Below, in pieces: positions 50,900 through 62,468 of a stretch of 64,000 nt of DNA. The notes under the pieces are model-generated. The model did no database searches. It was not told the DNA's origin and saw nothing but the letters and a program-made list of their open reading frames with translations. Every line of letters begins with the position of its first letter. Positions within the stretch are counted from its first letter, which is position 1. Source of the DNA: Bradyrhizobium sp. RD5-C2 (GTDB lineage Bacteria; Pseudomonadota; Alphaproteobacteria; Rhizobiales; Xanthobacteraceae); the NCBI RefSeq assembly GCF_019972155.1, contig NZ_BOVL01000019.1:165466-229465 (forward strand), written 5' to 3'. The position numbers and the translations under genes were made by a program.

Positions 50900-52057
50900 C
50901 TAGGCGGCGAGATCCGCAACGACCGCGTCGAGCACCGGGAATCCCGACTTGGTCACGCGCAGCCGTCCATCGGCATCGACGGCGATCGCGCCTTCCTCGC
51001 GCAGCATCGCGATCCGGTGCGGATCGAGCTTACGGCCGGAGAGCTTCGCATAGCGCGTGGGGTCAATGCCTTCGGCGAGCCGCAGCCCCATCAAGAGGAA
51101 TTCGTCGGCGCGTTCTTCGCTGTTGAGGCTGTCGTCGGTGACGACGCCGTGGCCACGTTCCTCGACGTTCAACAGCCAGGCCTCGGGGCGCCGCTCGGTC
51201 GCGGTCGCGTGCCTGACGCCGTCGATGTCGAGCCGACCGTGTGCGCCGGGACCAATGCCGGCATATTCCTCACCGCGCCAATAGACGAGGTTGTGCTTGC
51301 ACTCCGCGCCGGTGCGGGCGTGGTTAGAGATCTCGTAGGCGGGCAGTCCCTCGCGGGCGCAGACCTCCTGCGTCACGTCGTAGAGCGCGCGCGCGGTCGC
51401 TTCATCCGGAGTCTGCAATTTGCCGGCGGCATGCAGCCCGAAGAACGGTGTGCCTTCCTCGATCGTGAGCTGATAGAGCGACAGGTGCTCGGCCGCTTCC
51501 GATATCGCCTGCTTCAATTCATCGGCCCACATCTGCGGCGTCTGGTCGGGACGCGCGTAGATCAGATCGAACGAGTAACGGTCGAATGCGCTTCGCGCGA
51601 TCGCAACCGCGTCGAGCGCTTCGCGCGCGGTGTGCAAGCGGCCCAATGCTTTCAGCGACGCATCGTCCAGTGCCTGCACGCCGAGCGAGACCCGGTTGAC
51701 GCCGGCTGTGCGATAGCCGCGAAAGCGCGTCGCCTCGACGCTGGTCGGATTGGCCTCGAGCGTGACCTCGACGTCGCGCGCGACCTGCCAGTGCTTGCCG
51801 ATCGCATCGAGCACGGCGCCGACGGTCTGCGGCTGCATCAGCGAAGGCGTGCCGCCGCCGAGGAAGATCGAGGACACTTCGCGTCCCGGCACCCGCGCGG
51901 CTGTGGTCTCGATCTCGCGGGCGAACGCGCGCACGAAGCGCGCCTCGTCGACCGGCGCATGCCGGACGTGGCTGTTGAAATCGCAATACGGGCATTTCGA
52001 CAGGCAGAACGGCCAGTGCACGTAAACGCCGAAAGCTTCTCGTTCAGCGTGGCTCAA
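50900..52057 (-). CDS. hemW: HemW-like radical SAM protein
   Basis: A 385-residue radical SAM enzyme. The iron-sulfur motif CLSKCPYCDFN (CxxxCxxC) at about 18-28 lies in VHWPFC..., and IFLGGGTPSLM and LEANPTSVE follow. The C-terminal HemW domain has RLAEGIDPTRYAKL. HemW is a heme chaperone related to HemN; many family members were once annotated as coproporphyrinogen III oxidase. It overlaps rdgB by 14 bases, so rph-rdgB-hemW are co-transcribed. Confidence 0.93.
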   Translation of the reverse strand: MSHAEREAFGVYVHWPFCLSKCPYCDFNSHVRHAPVDEARFVRAFAREIETTAARVPGREVSSIFLGGGTPSLMQPQTVGAVLDAIGKHWQVARDVEVTLEANPTSVEATRFRGYRTAGVNRVSLGVQALDDASLKALGRLHTAREALDAVAIARSAFDRYSFDLIYARPDQTPQMWADELKQAISEAAEHLSLYQLTIEEGTPFFGLHAAGKLQTPDEATARALYDVTQEVCAREGLPAYEISNHARTGAECKHNLVYWRGEEYAGIGPGAHGRLDIDGVRHATATERRPEAWLLNVEERGHGVVTDDSLNSEERADEFLLMGLRLAEGIDPTRYAKLSGRKLDPHRIAMLREEGAIAVDADGRLRVTKSGFPVLDAVVADLAA

Positions 52058-52679
52058 GGCAGATCTCCGCGAGCTTCACGAAGGCGCGGGCGCGATGCGA
52101 CAGGCCGAGTCCGAGCGGCGGCAGGCCGTGCTTCTCGATGCTGCTCATCTCGCCAAAGGTCCGTGTGTAACCGTCCGGCAGGAACGCCGGATCATAGCCG
52201 AATCCGGCGGTGCCGCGTGGCGGCCAGACCAGGGTTCCGTCGACCCGGGCCTCGACCTCTTCGAGGTGATCGTCCGGCCAGGCCACGCTCAGTGCGGAGA
52301 CGAAATGCGCCTTGCGCTGCTCCGGCGCAGTGGCGCCGCGTTCCTGCAGCAGGCGCTCGATCCGAGTCATCGCCGCCATGAAGTCCTTGCCCTCGCCGGC
52401 CCAGCGCGCCGAATAGATCCCGGGCGCACCGTCGAGCGCGTCGACCACGAGGCCGGAATCGTCGGCGAAGGCCGGCAATCCCGTCGCCTTCGCGGCCGCG
52501 ATGGCCTTGATCGCCGCATTGGCACGAAAGCTGTCGCCAGTCTCCTCGGGCTCGGCGAGGCCGAGCTCGCCAGCCGACACCGCCTCCACGCCGTGCGGCG
52601 CCAGCAGTTCCCGCATCTCGGCAAGCTTGCCGGGATTATGGGTGGCGATGACGAGCTTTCCGGTGATTCGGCGATGCAT
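52044..52679 (-). CDS. rdgB: RdgB, dITP/XTP pyrophosphatase
   Basis: A 211-residue house-cleaning enzyme that hydrolyses ITP, dITP and XTP to monophosphates. LVIATHNPGKLAEMRELL (about 9-26), FADDSGLVVDALDGAPGIYSAR (read as two blocks near 72-93) and GTAGFGYDPAFLP (about 155-167) are the family motifs; the end LSHRARAFVKL is typical. A 11-base gap from rph and an overlap with hemW show a single operon. Confidence 0.96.
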   Translation of the reverse strand: MHRRITGKLVIATHNPGKLAEMRELLAPHGVEAVSAGELGLAEPEETGDSFRANAAIKAIAAAKATGLPAFADDSGLVVDALDGAPGIYSARWAGEGKDFMAAMTRIERLLQERGATAPEQRKAHFVSALSVAWPDDHLEEVEARVDGTLVWPPRGTAGFGYDPAFLPDGYTRTFGEMSSIEKHGLPPLGLGLSHRARAFVKLAEICLEPR

Positions 52680-52690
52680 GGCCAATCTGA

Positions 52691-53404
52691 CTACGCCACC
52701 GCGATCTTTTGCAAGTCGACCAGACGCGCGACACCTTTGCGCGCCAGTGCCATCAGCGCCAGGAACTCGTCCTGCGAGAACGGCGTCTTCTCGGCGGTGC
52801 CCTGGACCTCGATGATGCGGCCGTCGCCGGTCATGACGAAATTGGCGTCGGTGTCGGCCTCGGAATCCTCGGCATAATCGAGATCGAGCACCGGCGTGCC
52901 CTGATAGATGCCGCAGGAGATCGCCGCCACGTTGTCGCGCAACACGTTGGTCTTCAGCATGTTGCGGGTCTTCATCCAGTTGATGCAGTCGGCCAGCGCC
53001 ACCCAGGCACCGGTGATCGAGGCGGTGCGGGTGCCGCCATCGGCCTGGATGACGTCGCAATCGACCGTGATCTGGCGCTCGCCGAGCGCCTCGAGGTCGA
53101 CAGCCGCGCGCAGCGAGCGGCCGATCAGCCGCTGGATCTCGACGGTGCGGCCGCCCTGCTTGCCCGCGGAGGCCTCGCGGCGGGTGCGTTCCAGGGTGGC
53201 GCGCGGCAACATGCCGTATTCGGCGGTGACCCAGCCGCGGCCCTGGCCCTTCAGCCACGGCGGCAACCGCTCTTCCAGCGTGGCGGTCACCAGCACATGG
53301 GTGTCGCCGAACTTCACCATGCAGGAACCCTCGGCATATTTGACGACGCCGCGTTCCAGCGACACGGGACGCAGTTCATCGGGCGCACGGCGGCTTGGCC
53401 GCAT
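52691..53404 (-). CDS. rph: Rph, ribonuclease PH
   Basis: A 237-residue phosphorolytic exonuclease that trims tRNA 3' ends. MRPSRRAPDELRPVSLERG is the family start, and EYGMLPRATLERTRREAS holds the phosphate-binding residues. DCDVIQADGGTRTASITG and VMTGDGRIIEVQGTAE (DGR, with the metal Asp) are present. I chose the ATG at 53404 on this basis. The gene is the first of rph-rdgB-hemW and divergent from hrcA. Confidence 0.96.
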   Translation of the reverse strand: MRPSRRAPDELRPVSLERGVVKYAEGSCMVKFGDTHVLVTATLEERLPPWLKGQGRGWVTAEYGMLPRATLERTRREASAGKQGGRTVEIQRLIGRSLRAAVDLEALGERQITVDCDVIQADGGTRTASITGAWVALADCINWMKTRNMLKTNVLRDNVAAISCGIYQGTPVLDLDYAEDSEADTDANFVMTGDGRIIEVQGTAEKTPFSQDEFLALMALARKGVARLVDLQKIAVA

Positions 53405-53598
53405 GGAAATCCTCCAGAATTCCGAGAGATAGGGCTGGGCGTGCTTGTAGGAGGGGGAAGCGGCAGCGGCAAGGGTTTTGGCAAGGGTTTGGCATGGGTT
53501 TTGGCCCCGGAATGGTCCGGGTGCCAGGGAGCCGAATGGATGCTTGTCACCGGCCTCCGGGAGCGACAGATTAGGCAGCAATTGTGAAGGACTGGAGT

Positions 53599-54687
53599 GT
53601 GACGCACCACGATCCGATAGGCCTGATCGCCCCGCATGCCGGGCTCGCCCAGCTCAACGAGCGGTCGCGCGACATTTTTCGTCAAATCGTTGAAAGCTAT
53701 CTTGCGACCGGCGAGCCGGTCGGCTCGCGCAACATCTCGCGCCTGATCGCATTACCGTTGTCGCCGGCCTCGGTCCGCAATGTGATGTCGGATCTCGAGC
53801 AGCTCGGCCTGATCTATGCGCCGCACACCTCGGCCGGACGGCTGCCGACCGAACTCGGCCTGCGTTTCTTCGTCGACGCCCTGATGCAGGTCGGCGACCT
53901 CACCGAGGCCGAGCGGCAATCGATCCAGACCCAGCTTGCGGCGGTCGACCGTGCGCAATCGGTCGAGGCAGCGCTTGGCGAAGCGTTGACACGGCTGTCG
54001 GGGTTGACCCGTGCGGCGGCGGTGGTGCTGACGCAGAAATCGAATGCGCGGCTGAAGCATATCGAATTCGTGCGGCTGGAGCCCGAGAAAGCGCTGGTCG
54101 TGCTGGTCGGCGAAGACGGGCAGGTCGAAAACCGGGTGCTGGCGCTGCCGCCGGGCGTGCCGTCCTCGGCCCTGACGGAGGCGACCAATTTCCTCAATGC
54201 GCGGATCCGTGGCCGGACGCTGGCCGAAGCGCGGCTCGAGCTCGAGACCGCATTGACGCAGAATCGCGCCGAGCTCGATCAGCTCACACAGAAGGTCGTC
54301 GCGGCCGGCATCGCGAGCTGGTCCGGCGGCGCGAACGAGGACCGCCAGCTGATCGTGCGCGGTCACGCCAATCTGCTCGAGGATCTGCATGCGCTGGACG
54401 ATCTCGAGCGGATCAAGTCGCTGTTCGACGATCTCGAGACCAAGCGCGGCGTGATCGATCTGCTCGGCCGTGCCGAGCGCGGCGAGGGCGTGCGGATCTT
54501 CATCGGCTCGGAGAACAAGCTGTTCTCGCTGTCGGGTTCCTCCACCATCATCGCGCCCTATGGCGACGCCCAGGGCCGGATCGTCGGCGTGCTCGGCGTG
54601 ATCGGACCGACGCGGCTGAACTATGCGCGGGTGATCCCGACCGTCGATTATGCCGCCCGCATCGTCAGCAAGATGCTGGGCGGCTGA
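53599..54687 (+). CDS. hrcA: HrcA, heat-inducible transcription repressor
   Basis: A 362-residue repressor of heat-shock genes through the CIRCE operator. The N-terminal winged helix has LNERSRDIFRQIVESYL, EPVGSRNISR and NVMSDLEQLGLIYAPHTSAGR. The C-terminal dimer/effector domain has RIVGVLGVIGPTRLNYARVI near its end. The GTG at 53599 gives MTHHDPIGLIAP, as in relatives, with AAGGA 7 bases before it; a GTG at 53584 would add five residues. grpE follows, as is usual. Confidence 0.95.
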   Translation: MTHHDPIGLIAPHAGLAQLNERSRDIFRQIVESYLATGEPVGSRNISRLIALPLSPASVRNVMSDLEQLGLIYAPHTSAGRLPTELGLRFFVDALMQVGDLTEAERQSIQTQLAAVDRAQSVEAALGEALTRLSGLTRAAAVVLTQKSNARLKHIEFVRLEPEKALVVLVGEDGQVENRVLALPPGVPSSALTEATNFLNARIRGRTLAEARLELETALTQNRAELDQLTQKVVAAGIASWSGGANEDRQLIVRGHANLLEDLHALDDLERIKSLFDDLETKRGVIDLLGRAERGEGVRIFIGSENKLFSLSGSSTIIAPYGDAQGRIVGVLGVIGPTRLNYARVIPTVDYAARIVSKMLGG

Positions 54688-54850
54688 CCGGAGTGGATTT
54701 CGCTTTCAGTTGACGGTTTTCGTTGCTCAAGCCGGAGATCCCTGTTCCCGAAGCCGGTATGTTGCGCTTGATTTTCGCCGCTCAAAGCACGATATCCCGG
54801 GCAGCAATCCCCAAGATTTGAACCGACGCGAGTTTTCGAGAAGGCAAGCC

Positions 54851-55456
54851 ATGACCGATCCGAACCGGGCCAATGACAACACCGAGAATTCGGCGCCGAC
54901 GGGTGAGCCCGTGGTCTCGAAGCCCTACATCATGCCTGACGATCCCGAGGTGGGATCGGCCGAGGCGCTGACCAAGGAACTGGCCGAGGCGCGCGACCGC
55001 ACGCTGCGCACGCTGGCCGAGATGGAGAACCTCCGTCAGCGCACCCGCCGCGAGGTTGCCGACGCCAAGACCTATGGCATCACCGGCTTCGCCCGCGACG
55101 TGCTTGATATCGCCGACAATCTGCAGCGCGCCATCGATGCCGTGCCGGCCGAGACCAAGGAATCGGCCGATCCCGGCCTGAAGGCGCTGATCGAAGGTGT
55201 CGAGCTGACCGAGCGCTCGCTGCTCAACGCGCTGGAGAAGAACGGCGTCAAGAAGTTCGATCCGATCGGCGAGAAGTTCGATCCGAACTTCCAGCAGGCG
55301 ATGTTCGAGGTGCCGGACACCTCGGTGCCGTCGGGCACGGTGGTGCAGGTCGTGCAGGCCGGCTATATGATCGGCGAGCGCATCCTGCGTCCGGCGCTGG
55401 TCGGCGTCTCCAAGGGCGGCGCCAAGGCCGCTCCGAGCGCCGACATCACGGTCTGA
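54851..55456 (+). CDS. grpE: GrpE, nucleotide exchange factor for DnaK
   Basis: A 201-residue co-chaperone. An acidic, disordered start is followed by a long helix (LTKELAEARDRTLRTLAEME, NLRQRTRREVADAK), DVLDIADNLQRAID, then GVELTERSLLNALEKNGV and the beta wing FDPNFQQAMFEVPD, with GYMIGERILRPALV. The family motifs are complete. It lies 163 bases from hrcA on the same strand, consistent with a joint heat-shock transcript. Confidence 0.96.
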   Translation: MTDPNRANDNTENSAPTGEPVVSKPYIMPDDPEVGSAEALTKELAEARDRTLRTLAEMENLRQRTRREVADAKTYGITGFARDVLDIADNLQRAIDAVPAETKESADPGLKALIEGVELTERSLLNALEKNGVKKFDPIGEKFDPNFQQAMFEVPDTSVPSGTVVQVVQAGYMIGERILRPALVGVSKGGAKAAPSADITV

Positions 55457-55500
55457 TCGGTCCGACACCGGCCCTGAAGCGTGAGCTTGCCGCTGTCGTT

Positions 55501-55926
55501 TCACGGCAGCGGCTTCTCGTGGGCTTTCGGCCAATAGGTGCCGAAACTCCAGAGATTTCCTTCCGGATCACGGCAGGCGAAATCGCGGCTGCCATAATCC
55601 GTGTCACGCAGTTCCATTTCGATCTTTGCACCTGCCGCCCTGGCTTTCGCATGCAGGGCGACGGGATCGTCGACGGCGATGTAGATTGAATCGGTGCGGC
55701 GGCCGGTGGCATCGCCGACCAGCCTGCCATAGGCATCGTCGCGGCTCTGGCCCAGCATCAGCATCGCGGAACCGTAGGCGAGCTCGGCGTGGTGGATCAC
55801 GCCGCCGTCGCGGTAGACCACGTGCTCGGTGAATCCGATCACGGTCTTGAGCCAGACGATCATCGCCTCGGCGTCCTTGCAGCGCAGGGTCGGATAGATG
55901 CGGGGCGGTTCGATGTCGTGCGTCAT
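55501..55926 (-). CDS. VOC (glyoxalase/PhnB-like) family protein
   Basis: A 141-residue beta-alpha-beta-beta-beta metal-fold protein: IYPTLRCKDAEAMIVWLKTV, GVIHHAELAYGSAMLMLG and RDPEGNLWSFGTYWP give the two half-barrels of the PhnB type. Substrate unknown. It follows the AraC-type regulator gene on the same strand (68-base gap), so it may be its target. It converges on grpE. Confidence 0.85.
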   Translation of the reverse strand: MTHDIEPPRIYPTLRCKDAEAMIVWLKTVIGFTEHVVYRDGGVIHHAELAYGSAMLMLGQSRDDAYGRLVGDATGRRTDSIYIAVDDPVALHAKARAAGAKIEMELRDTDYGSRDFACRDPEGNLWSFGTYWPKAHEKPLP

Positions 55927-55994
55927 GGGGGCTCATCTCCTGGGCTGATGGCGCCACTCTGCACGAGGCAATCCGGCTTCGGCTTGAAGGTTTG

Positions 55995-56849
55995 TTACCA
56001 GTCGGCCAGCAGCTCGCCGGAATGGGACAGCCGGCTGTCGGTCAGCGTCAGGCGGCGTGCCCAGGCGGTCGGTGGTTCCCCGGCAAACTCGACGAACTCG
56101 CGCGCGAGATGGGCTTGATCGGCGTAGCCGCTCTCCGCAGCGATCGCGGCCCAGCCGTGGGCTGTGCCAGCCTGCGCAAGCCGGCAAGCCTGATGAAAGC
56201 GCATCATGCGCGCCACCGGCTTGGGCGCGAGGCCGAGCTCGGATCGAAACCGGCCGGCGAGGTGCTTGCGGCTCCAACCGATCTCCGAAGCGATCGCCGT
56301 GATCCGGGCGGTGCCGCCCGATCGCGCCAACATTCGATAAGCGAACGCGACTTCCTCGCACGGTCCGCGGCCGAGGCGGCGAAGCACGAAATCCTCGATC
56401 AGGTCGAAGCGGCGCCGCCAGCACGGTGCGGCGCCGATCTGCTCGCGCAGCCGCCGCCCATCGCGGCCCAGCACATCGCCAAGATCGACCATGCGCCCGG
56501 TGAGCTCGGCAATGGCGCCGCCGAAGAAGCGATAGGCGCCAAGCGGCGTGAAATCCACCTGCACGGATTCGGCGCAGCCGTCGGACTCGATGTTGACGGG
56601 GCCGGCGTGCAGTCCGGCCGTGAAGCTCAGCTGACGGTCGGATGGTCCAGGCTGACGCGCGAGCGCGATCAGATAGGGCGAGCCGAAGCTGATGATCAAC
56701 GGCACGATCAGGGGAGCGGTCTGACGGTGGAAGAAGCGGCCTGCCGCGGTCTCGCGATAGCCGGTCATCCCGACAATCAGGCCTGTCATGCGCGGCGACG
56801 GCGAGCGCCGCGCGAAGTCGAATGCGACGGGGGCCTCGAGCTCAGCCAT
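55995..56849 (-). CDS. AraC-family transcriptional regulator
   Basis: A 284-residue regulator from the ATG at 56849. The N-terminal part (1-165) is an AraC-type sensor with no evident metal motif. The C-terminus has two helix-turn-helix motifs: ARITAIASEIGWSRKHLAGR (about 200-220) and GWAAIAAESGYADQAHLAREF (about 241-261). The last has the usual GYADQAHLAREF signature. Likely target: the VOC gene 68 bases downstream on the same strand. Inducer unknown. Confidence 0.88.
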   Translation of the reverse strand: MAELEAPVAFDFARRSPSPRMTGLIVGMTGYRETAAGRFFHRQTAPLIVPLIISFGSPYLIALARQPGPSDRQLSFTAGLHAGPVNIESDGCAESVQVDFTPLGAYRFFGGAIAELTGRMVDLGDVLGRDGRRLREQIGAAPCWRRRFDLIEDFVLRRLGRGPCEEVAFAYRMLARSGGTARITAIASEIGWSRKHLAGRFRSELGLAPKPVARMMRFHQACRLAQAGTAHGWAAIAAESGYADQAHLAREFVEFAGEPPTAWARRLTLTDSRLSHSGELLADW

Positions 56850-56869
56850 GTGGCTCTCGCGCGGAATGC

Positions 56870-57580
56870 CTACGCGATATCCGACGACTGGATCCGCTTG
56901 ACGCCGGCCTTGTCCATGTCGGTCCAGGCCTTGGCCAGCGATCCCTGGGTGTCGATGCCGCGGCAGGCGTCCTCCACGACATAGGTCTCGAAGCCGGCCT
57001 TGCGGGCATCGAGCGCGGTCCATGCCACGCAGAAATCGGTGGCGAGCCCGGCCACGAAAACCCGCTCGACATTGCGCGCCTTCAGATATGCGGCAAGCCC
57101 GGTGGTGGTCTTGCCATCGGCTTCGGTGAAGGCGGAGTAGCTGTCGACGTCCTTGTGAAAGCCCTTGCGGATGATCAGCTCGGCCTGCGGGATCGCGAGC
57201 TCCTTCGACAGCGAGGCGCCGTCGGTGCCCTGCACGCAGTGGTCCGGCCACAGCACCTGCTTGCCGTAGGCGAGATCGACGGTCTCGAACGGCTTCTTGC
57301 CGGCATGGACCGAGGCAAACGAGACGTGTCCGGGCGTGTGCCAGTCCTGCGTCATCACCACATTGGCAAAGCTCTTGGCGATCTTGTTGATGACCGGCAC
57401 CACCTGCTCGCCGTCCTTCACCGCGAGGCTGCCGCCTGGCAGGAAGCAGTTCTGGACGTCGATCACGAGCAGCGCGGAGCCATCGTCGGGCTTGATCGCA
57501 GCCGCCCAGAGACTTTTCGGAACCAAAGTCGCAAGCGCCAACGTGCCGAGGCCTGCAACTATCTGTCGTCGATCCAACAT
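56870..57580 (-). CDS. pncA: secreted nicotinamidase-like cysteine hydrolase
   Basis: A 236-residue isochorismatase-fold enzyme with the triad Asp (LLVIDVQNCF, about 39-44), Lys (IIRKGFHKD) and Cys (GLATDFCVAWTA). Metal site: DWHTPGHVSFA and LWPDHCVQGTDGA, characteristic of PncA. The N-terminal LDRRQIVAGLGTLALATLVP is a Tat-like signal, so the protein is probably periplasmic, unlike the E. coli enzyme. Nicotinamide to nicotinate is the expected reaction. Confidence 0.88.
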   Translation of the reverse strand: MLDRRQIVAGLGTLALATLVPKSLWAAAIKPDDGSALLVIDVQNCFLPGGSLAVKDGEQVVPVINKIAKSFANVVMTQDWHTPGHVSFASVHAGKKPFETVDLAYGKQVLWPDHCVQGTDGASLSKELAIPQAELIIRKGFHKDVDSYSAFTEADGKTTTGLAAYLKARNVERVFVAGLATDFCVAWTALDARKAGFETYVVEDACRGIDTQGSLAKAWTDMDKAGVKRIQSSDIA

Positions 57581-57677
57581 CGCGCCCCTCCTCGCTTTGA
57601 TACCGCGCGAGGAGGCTAGTTCCGTTCGGCGAACGACGAAAGTGGGATTTTTTCGACCGGCCTTGCGACCGGCCCGA

Positions 57678-58613
57678 TCAGCCGCGCGGCTGGATGCCGT
57701 CGCGGACCGCGCGGAAGCGCGGAAAGGCCGTCTCCCAATCGGTGCGCGGCGAACTGCCGATGATGCGCAGCGATGTCTGCGCGCCAAACCGCAGCCACTG
57801 CACGATGGTCACCGGGGTGTTGTCCTTGCCGCTGACGGCGTCGATCCGGGTCTCGAAGCCGGGCTGGCCGTCGATCCGGATCGGTTCGGACATCGTGATC
57901 CGCCCGTCGCGCACGCCGGGGATCGTGGTGGCGATCTGCTGGGCAAAGCGGCCGCGATCGTCGGGCGTGGCCGGCGCCGAAGTGATGATGCCGAGCAGCA
58001 TGAAGGGCTTGGCCTCAAGGGCCTTGTCGTCGCCGTCGGCCATCAGCAGCGCTGCGCCCGGCGCCAGCATGCGGATGTTCTTGAAGCTGCTGAGCTCGGT
58101 GACCTTGAACGGCATCATGCCGAGCTGCTCGTCGACCGGCACATCCTTGCGGATTTCGGCGGAGGCGAACATCTGCCGGACGGCGTCGTCGGTGTAGATC
58201 TTGCTCGCGTTCTCCGGCACCTGCACCGCGACATAGCCGGAGAAGGTCGGCCCCGGCAGGATCATGGAGTAGCGCCGCACATTGCTGGCGCCGTCGCGGG
58301 CGCTCTCCACGGTGTAGTAGGCGAGGCCGGCCGGCGTCTCGAGGCTTTCGGGCTTGATGTTTCCGGTGCCGGCGGGGTTGGCCTTGAAGGCGGTCACGAC
58401 CTCGTTGTAGGCGTCCGCGGGCAGGTCGGCGATCAGGACCTTGACGCCCTGGTCCTCGGTCTCGAAGCCGATGAAGGCTTTGGCGCGGACGAGGCCCACC
58501 AGCGGTTTCATCCCGACATGCGCGCCCGGCGGAAACACCACATCGGCGGCATAGCCACGACAGGTGGCAGCAATCAGCAAGGCAACCGCAACGAGAACTC
58601 GAAAAGGCGTCAT
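57678..58613 (-). CDS. secreted protein of unknown function
   Basis: A 311-residue protein with a signal peptide (FRVLVAVALLIAATCRGYA) cleaved near residue 23. The mature protein is beta-rich: GVKVLIADLPADAYNEVV (about 58-75), IRIDGQPGFETRIDAV and VTIVQWLRFG. It resembles conserved periplasmic Bradyrhizobium proteins. Function unknown. It is transcribed toward pncA, with a 97-base gap. Confidence 0.65.
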   Translation of the reverse strand: MTPFRVLVAVALLIAATCRGYAADVVFPPGAHVGMKPLVGLVRAKAFIGFETEDQGVKVLIADLPADAYNEVVTAFKANPAGTGNIKPESLETPAGLAYYTVESARDGASNVRRYSMILPGPTFSGYVAVQVPENASKIYTDDAVRQMFASAEIRKDVPVDEQLGMMPFKVTELSSFKNIRMLAPGAALLMADGDDKALEAKPFMLLGIITSAPATPDDRGRFAQQIATTIPGVRDGRITMSEPIRIDGQPGFETRIDAVSGKDNTPVTIVQWLRFGAQTSLRIIGSSPRTDWETAFPRFRAVRDGIQPRG

Positions 58614-59189
58614 GGGGGATCTACCGGTTTTGCTTGGTGGCCGCGCAACGGGGCCGATGCAGGGCTGGATGGCCTCTTCAGTCGAACCGCTTTTAGCGGT
58701 TTTGATGGCCCTGCAACAGGCCGCCAAATCTCCGCTCCAGGCCAGCCGGCTCGATTCCATGGGCTTTTCGCCTTGATTGGCGGGCACTTTCCAGTTTCCC
58801 GAGGTTTCCAGGAGCGACCACCTGCGGCCGCCAGCGGCCAAACAGCGCGCCCTCGACCCGTGCGCCGCTCTCGCATACGACGTTTGTGAGCGTTCACTCA
58901 ACAGCGCTGACGTCGCGCCGCTGACGTCGCGGTCGACGGCGGGCGGCATCATTGCCGATCCGTTAACTTGGTTTGGGCTTGAACCGGGGCCGCAGCCGGA
59001 CTGACACAATCTTTCAAACGTCAGTCTTTTCAGGCCTCAACGTTGCGTCCAGTCCTTGCGGGCAGGACCCTCTCTCCTATATCAGGCTCACCGTCGCAAT
59101 ATCGCGAGTATGTGAACGTCTGGGGGTTCGGTACGGAGCGCCGTCAGGGCCCAACACCAACCTGCCTTAGCAAAGAGGATATCAAAACC
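58614..59189. promoter_or_regulatory. upstream region of dnaK with an RpoH-type promoter
   Basis: No gene is visible. CTTGCG (59055-59060), 15 bases, CCTATAT (59076-59082) fits the alphaproteobacterial heat-shock sigma-32 promoter (CTTG...CyTATnT) 108 bases before the dnaK ATG. A hairpin AACCGC-TTTTA-GCGGTT lies at 58685-58701, and a 12-bp direct repeat GCTGACGTCGCG at 58906 and 58920. The latter two are of unknown use. Confidence 0.55.
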
Positions 59190-61091
<1,902 letters not shown>

Positions 61092-61237
61092 GCGGGCTTG
61101 CGATCATGGCCCTCACACCAAAGAGCACGCGACGCGTCTCGGAGGAGTGGGGGTCATTTTTCTTTAAGGCGATCGCTGCATCTTCCAGACAGGCGCAATC
61201 CTTGACGATCGCGACGAACTTCGGACGGAATTGAAGT

Positions 61238-62368
61238 ATGTCCACCAAGCGCTGCTACTACGAGACCCTCGAGGTCGAGCGGAACGCGGACGAGACCAAG
61301 CTCAAATCGGCTTTCCGCAAGCTCGCGATGAAATGGCATCCGGACAAGAACCCGGGCGACGCCAGCAGCGAGGTCCGGTTCAAGGAAATCAACGAAGCCT
61401 ATGAGGTGTTGAAGGACGGCGACAAGCGCGCCGCCTATGACCGCTTCGGCCATGCCGCTTTCGAGCAGGGCATGGGCGGTGGCGGTCCCGGCTTCGGCGC
61501 CGGCTTCGCCTCCTCCTTCTCCGACATCTTCGAGGATCTGTTCGGCATGGCCGGGCAGCGCCGCGGCAGCGGCGGCCGCGAACGCGGTGCCGACCTGCGC
61601 TACAACATGGAGATCACGCTCGAGGAGGCCTTCCAGGGCAAGACCGCGCAGATCGAGATCCCGGTCTCGGTCACTTGCGAATCCTGCTCCGGCACCGGCG
61701 CCAAGGCCGGCACCAAGCCGAAGACCTGCTCGCATTGCGGCGGCGCCGGCCGTATCCGGCAGGCCCAGGGCTTCTTCACGCTGGAGCGGACCTGCCCCGG
61801 CTGTCAGGGCCGCGGCCAGATGATCGAGGACGCCTGCGCCTCCTGCGCCGGGTCCGGCCGGGTGACGCGCGAGCGCATGCTGTCGGTCAACATTCCTCCG
61901 GGCGTCGAGGACGGCACCCGTATTCGTCTCGCCGGCGAAGGCGAGGCCGGTGTCCGCGGCGGTCCGCCCGGCGACCTCTACATCTTCCTGTCGCTGACCA
62001 CGCACCAGTTCTTCCAGCGCGACGGCGCCGACCTGCACTGCCGCGTGCCGATCTCGATGGTCACCGCTGCCCTCGGCGGCGAGTTCGAGGTGCCGACCAT
62101 CGACAAGAGCAAGACCAAGGTGAAGGTGCCGGCCGGGACCCAGTCCAGCCGCCGATTCCGCATCGCATCAAAGGGTATGCCGGTGCTCCGTTCGCGCCAG
62201 ACCGGCGACATGTATGTACAGGTTGTGGTCGAAACGCCGCAGAATCTGACCAAGAAGCAGCAAGAATTGCTGATGGAGTTCGAAAAACTCTCGTCCGGCG
62301 CAACTCAACCGGAGGCAGCGGGTTTCTTCTCTAAGGTCAAGGACTTCTTCGGAAGCCGCACCGTCTAG
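61238..62368 (+). CDS. dnaJ: DnaJ, Hsp40 co-chaperone
   Basis: A 376-residue type I J-protein. The J domain has the HPD motif in KWHPDKNPGD (about 32-41), then a Gly/Phe-rich region (GMGGGGPGFGAGF). The zinc domain has four CxxCxGxG repeats: CESCSGTG, CSHCGGAG, CPGCQGRG, CASCAGSG (about 148-212). The C-terminal substrate domains end FFSKVKDFFG. It stimulates DnaK ATP hydrolysis and delivers substrates. Same strand and cluster as dnaK. Confidence 0.98.
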   Translation: MSTKRCYYETLEVERNADETKLKSAFRKLAMKWHPDKNPGDASSEVRFKEINEAYEVLKDGDKRAAYDRFGHAAFEQGMGGGGPGFGAGFASSFSDIFEDLFGMAGQRRGSGGRERGADLRYNMEITLEEAFQGKTAQIEIPVSVTCESCSGTGAKAGTKPKTCSHCGGAGRIRQAQGFFTLERTCPGCQGRGQMIEDACASCAGSGRVTRERMLSVNIPPGVEDGTRIRLAGEGEAGVRGGPPGDLYIFLSLTTHQFFQRDGADLHCRVPISMVTAALGGEFEVPTIDKSKTKVKVPAGTQSSRRFRIASKGMPVLRSRQTGDMYVQVVVETPQNLTKKQQELLMEFEKLSSGATQPEAAGFFSKVKDFFGSRTV

Positions 62369-62468
62369 CCGCAGTCGTTATGCTTGACCGTAGCGACTTC
62401 GATCTATACGTGTTTATGACTGTTTTCTGACAACCGCTCGATTGTGCGCGGTCCCGCCTGGTAGCGAC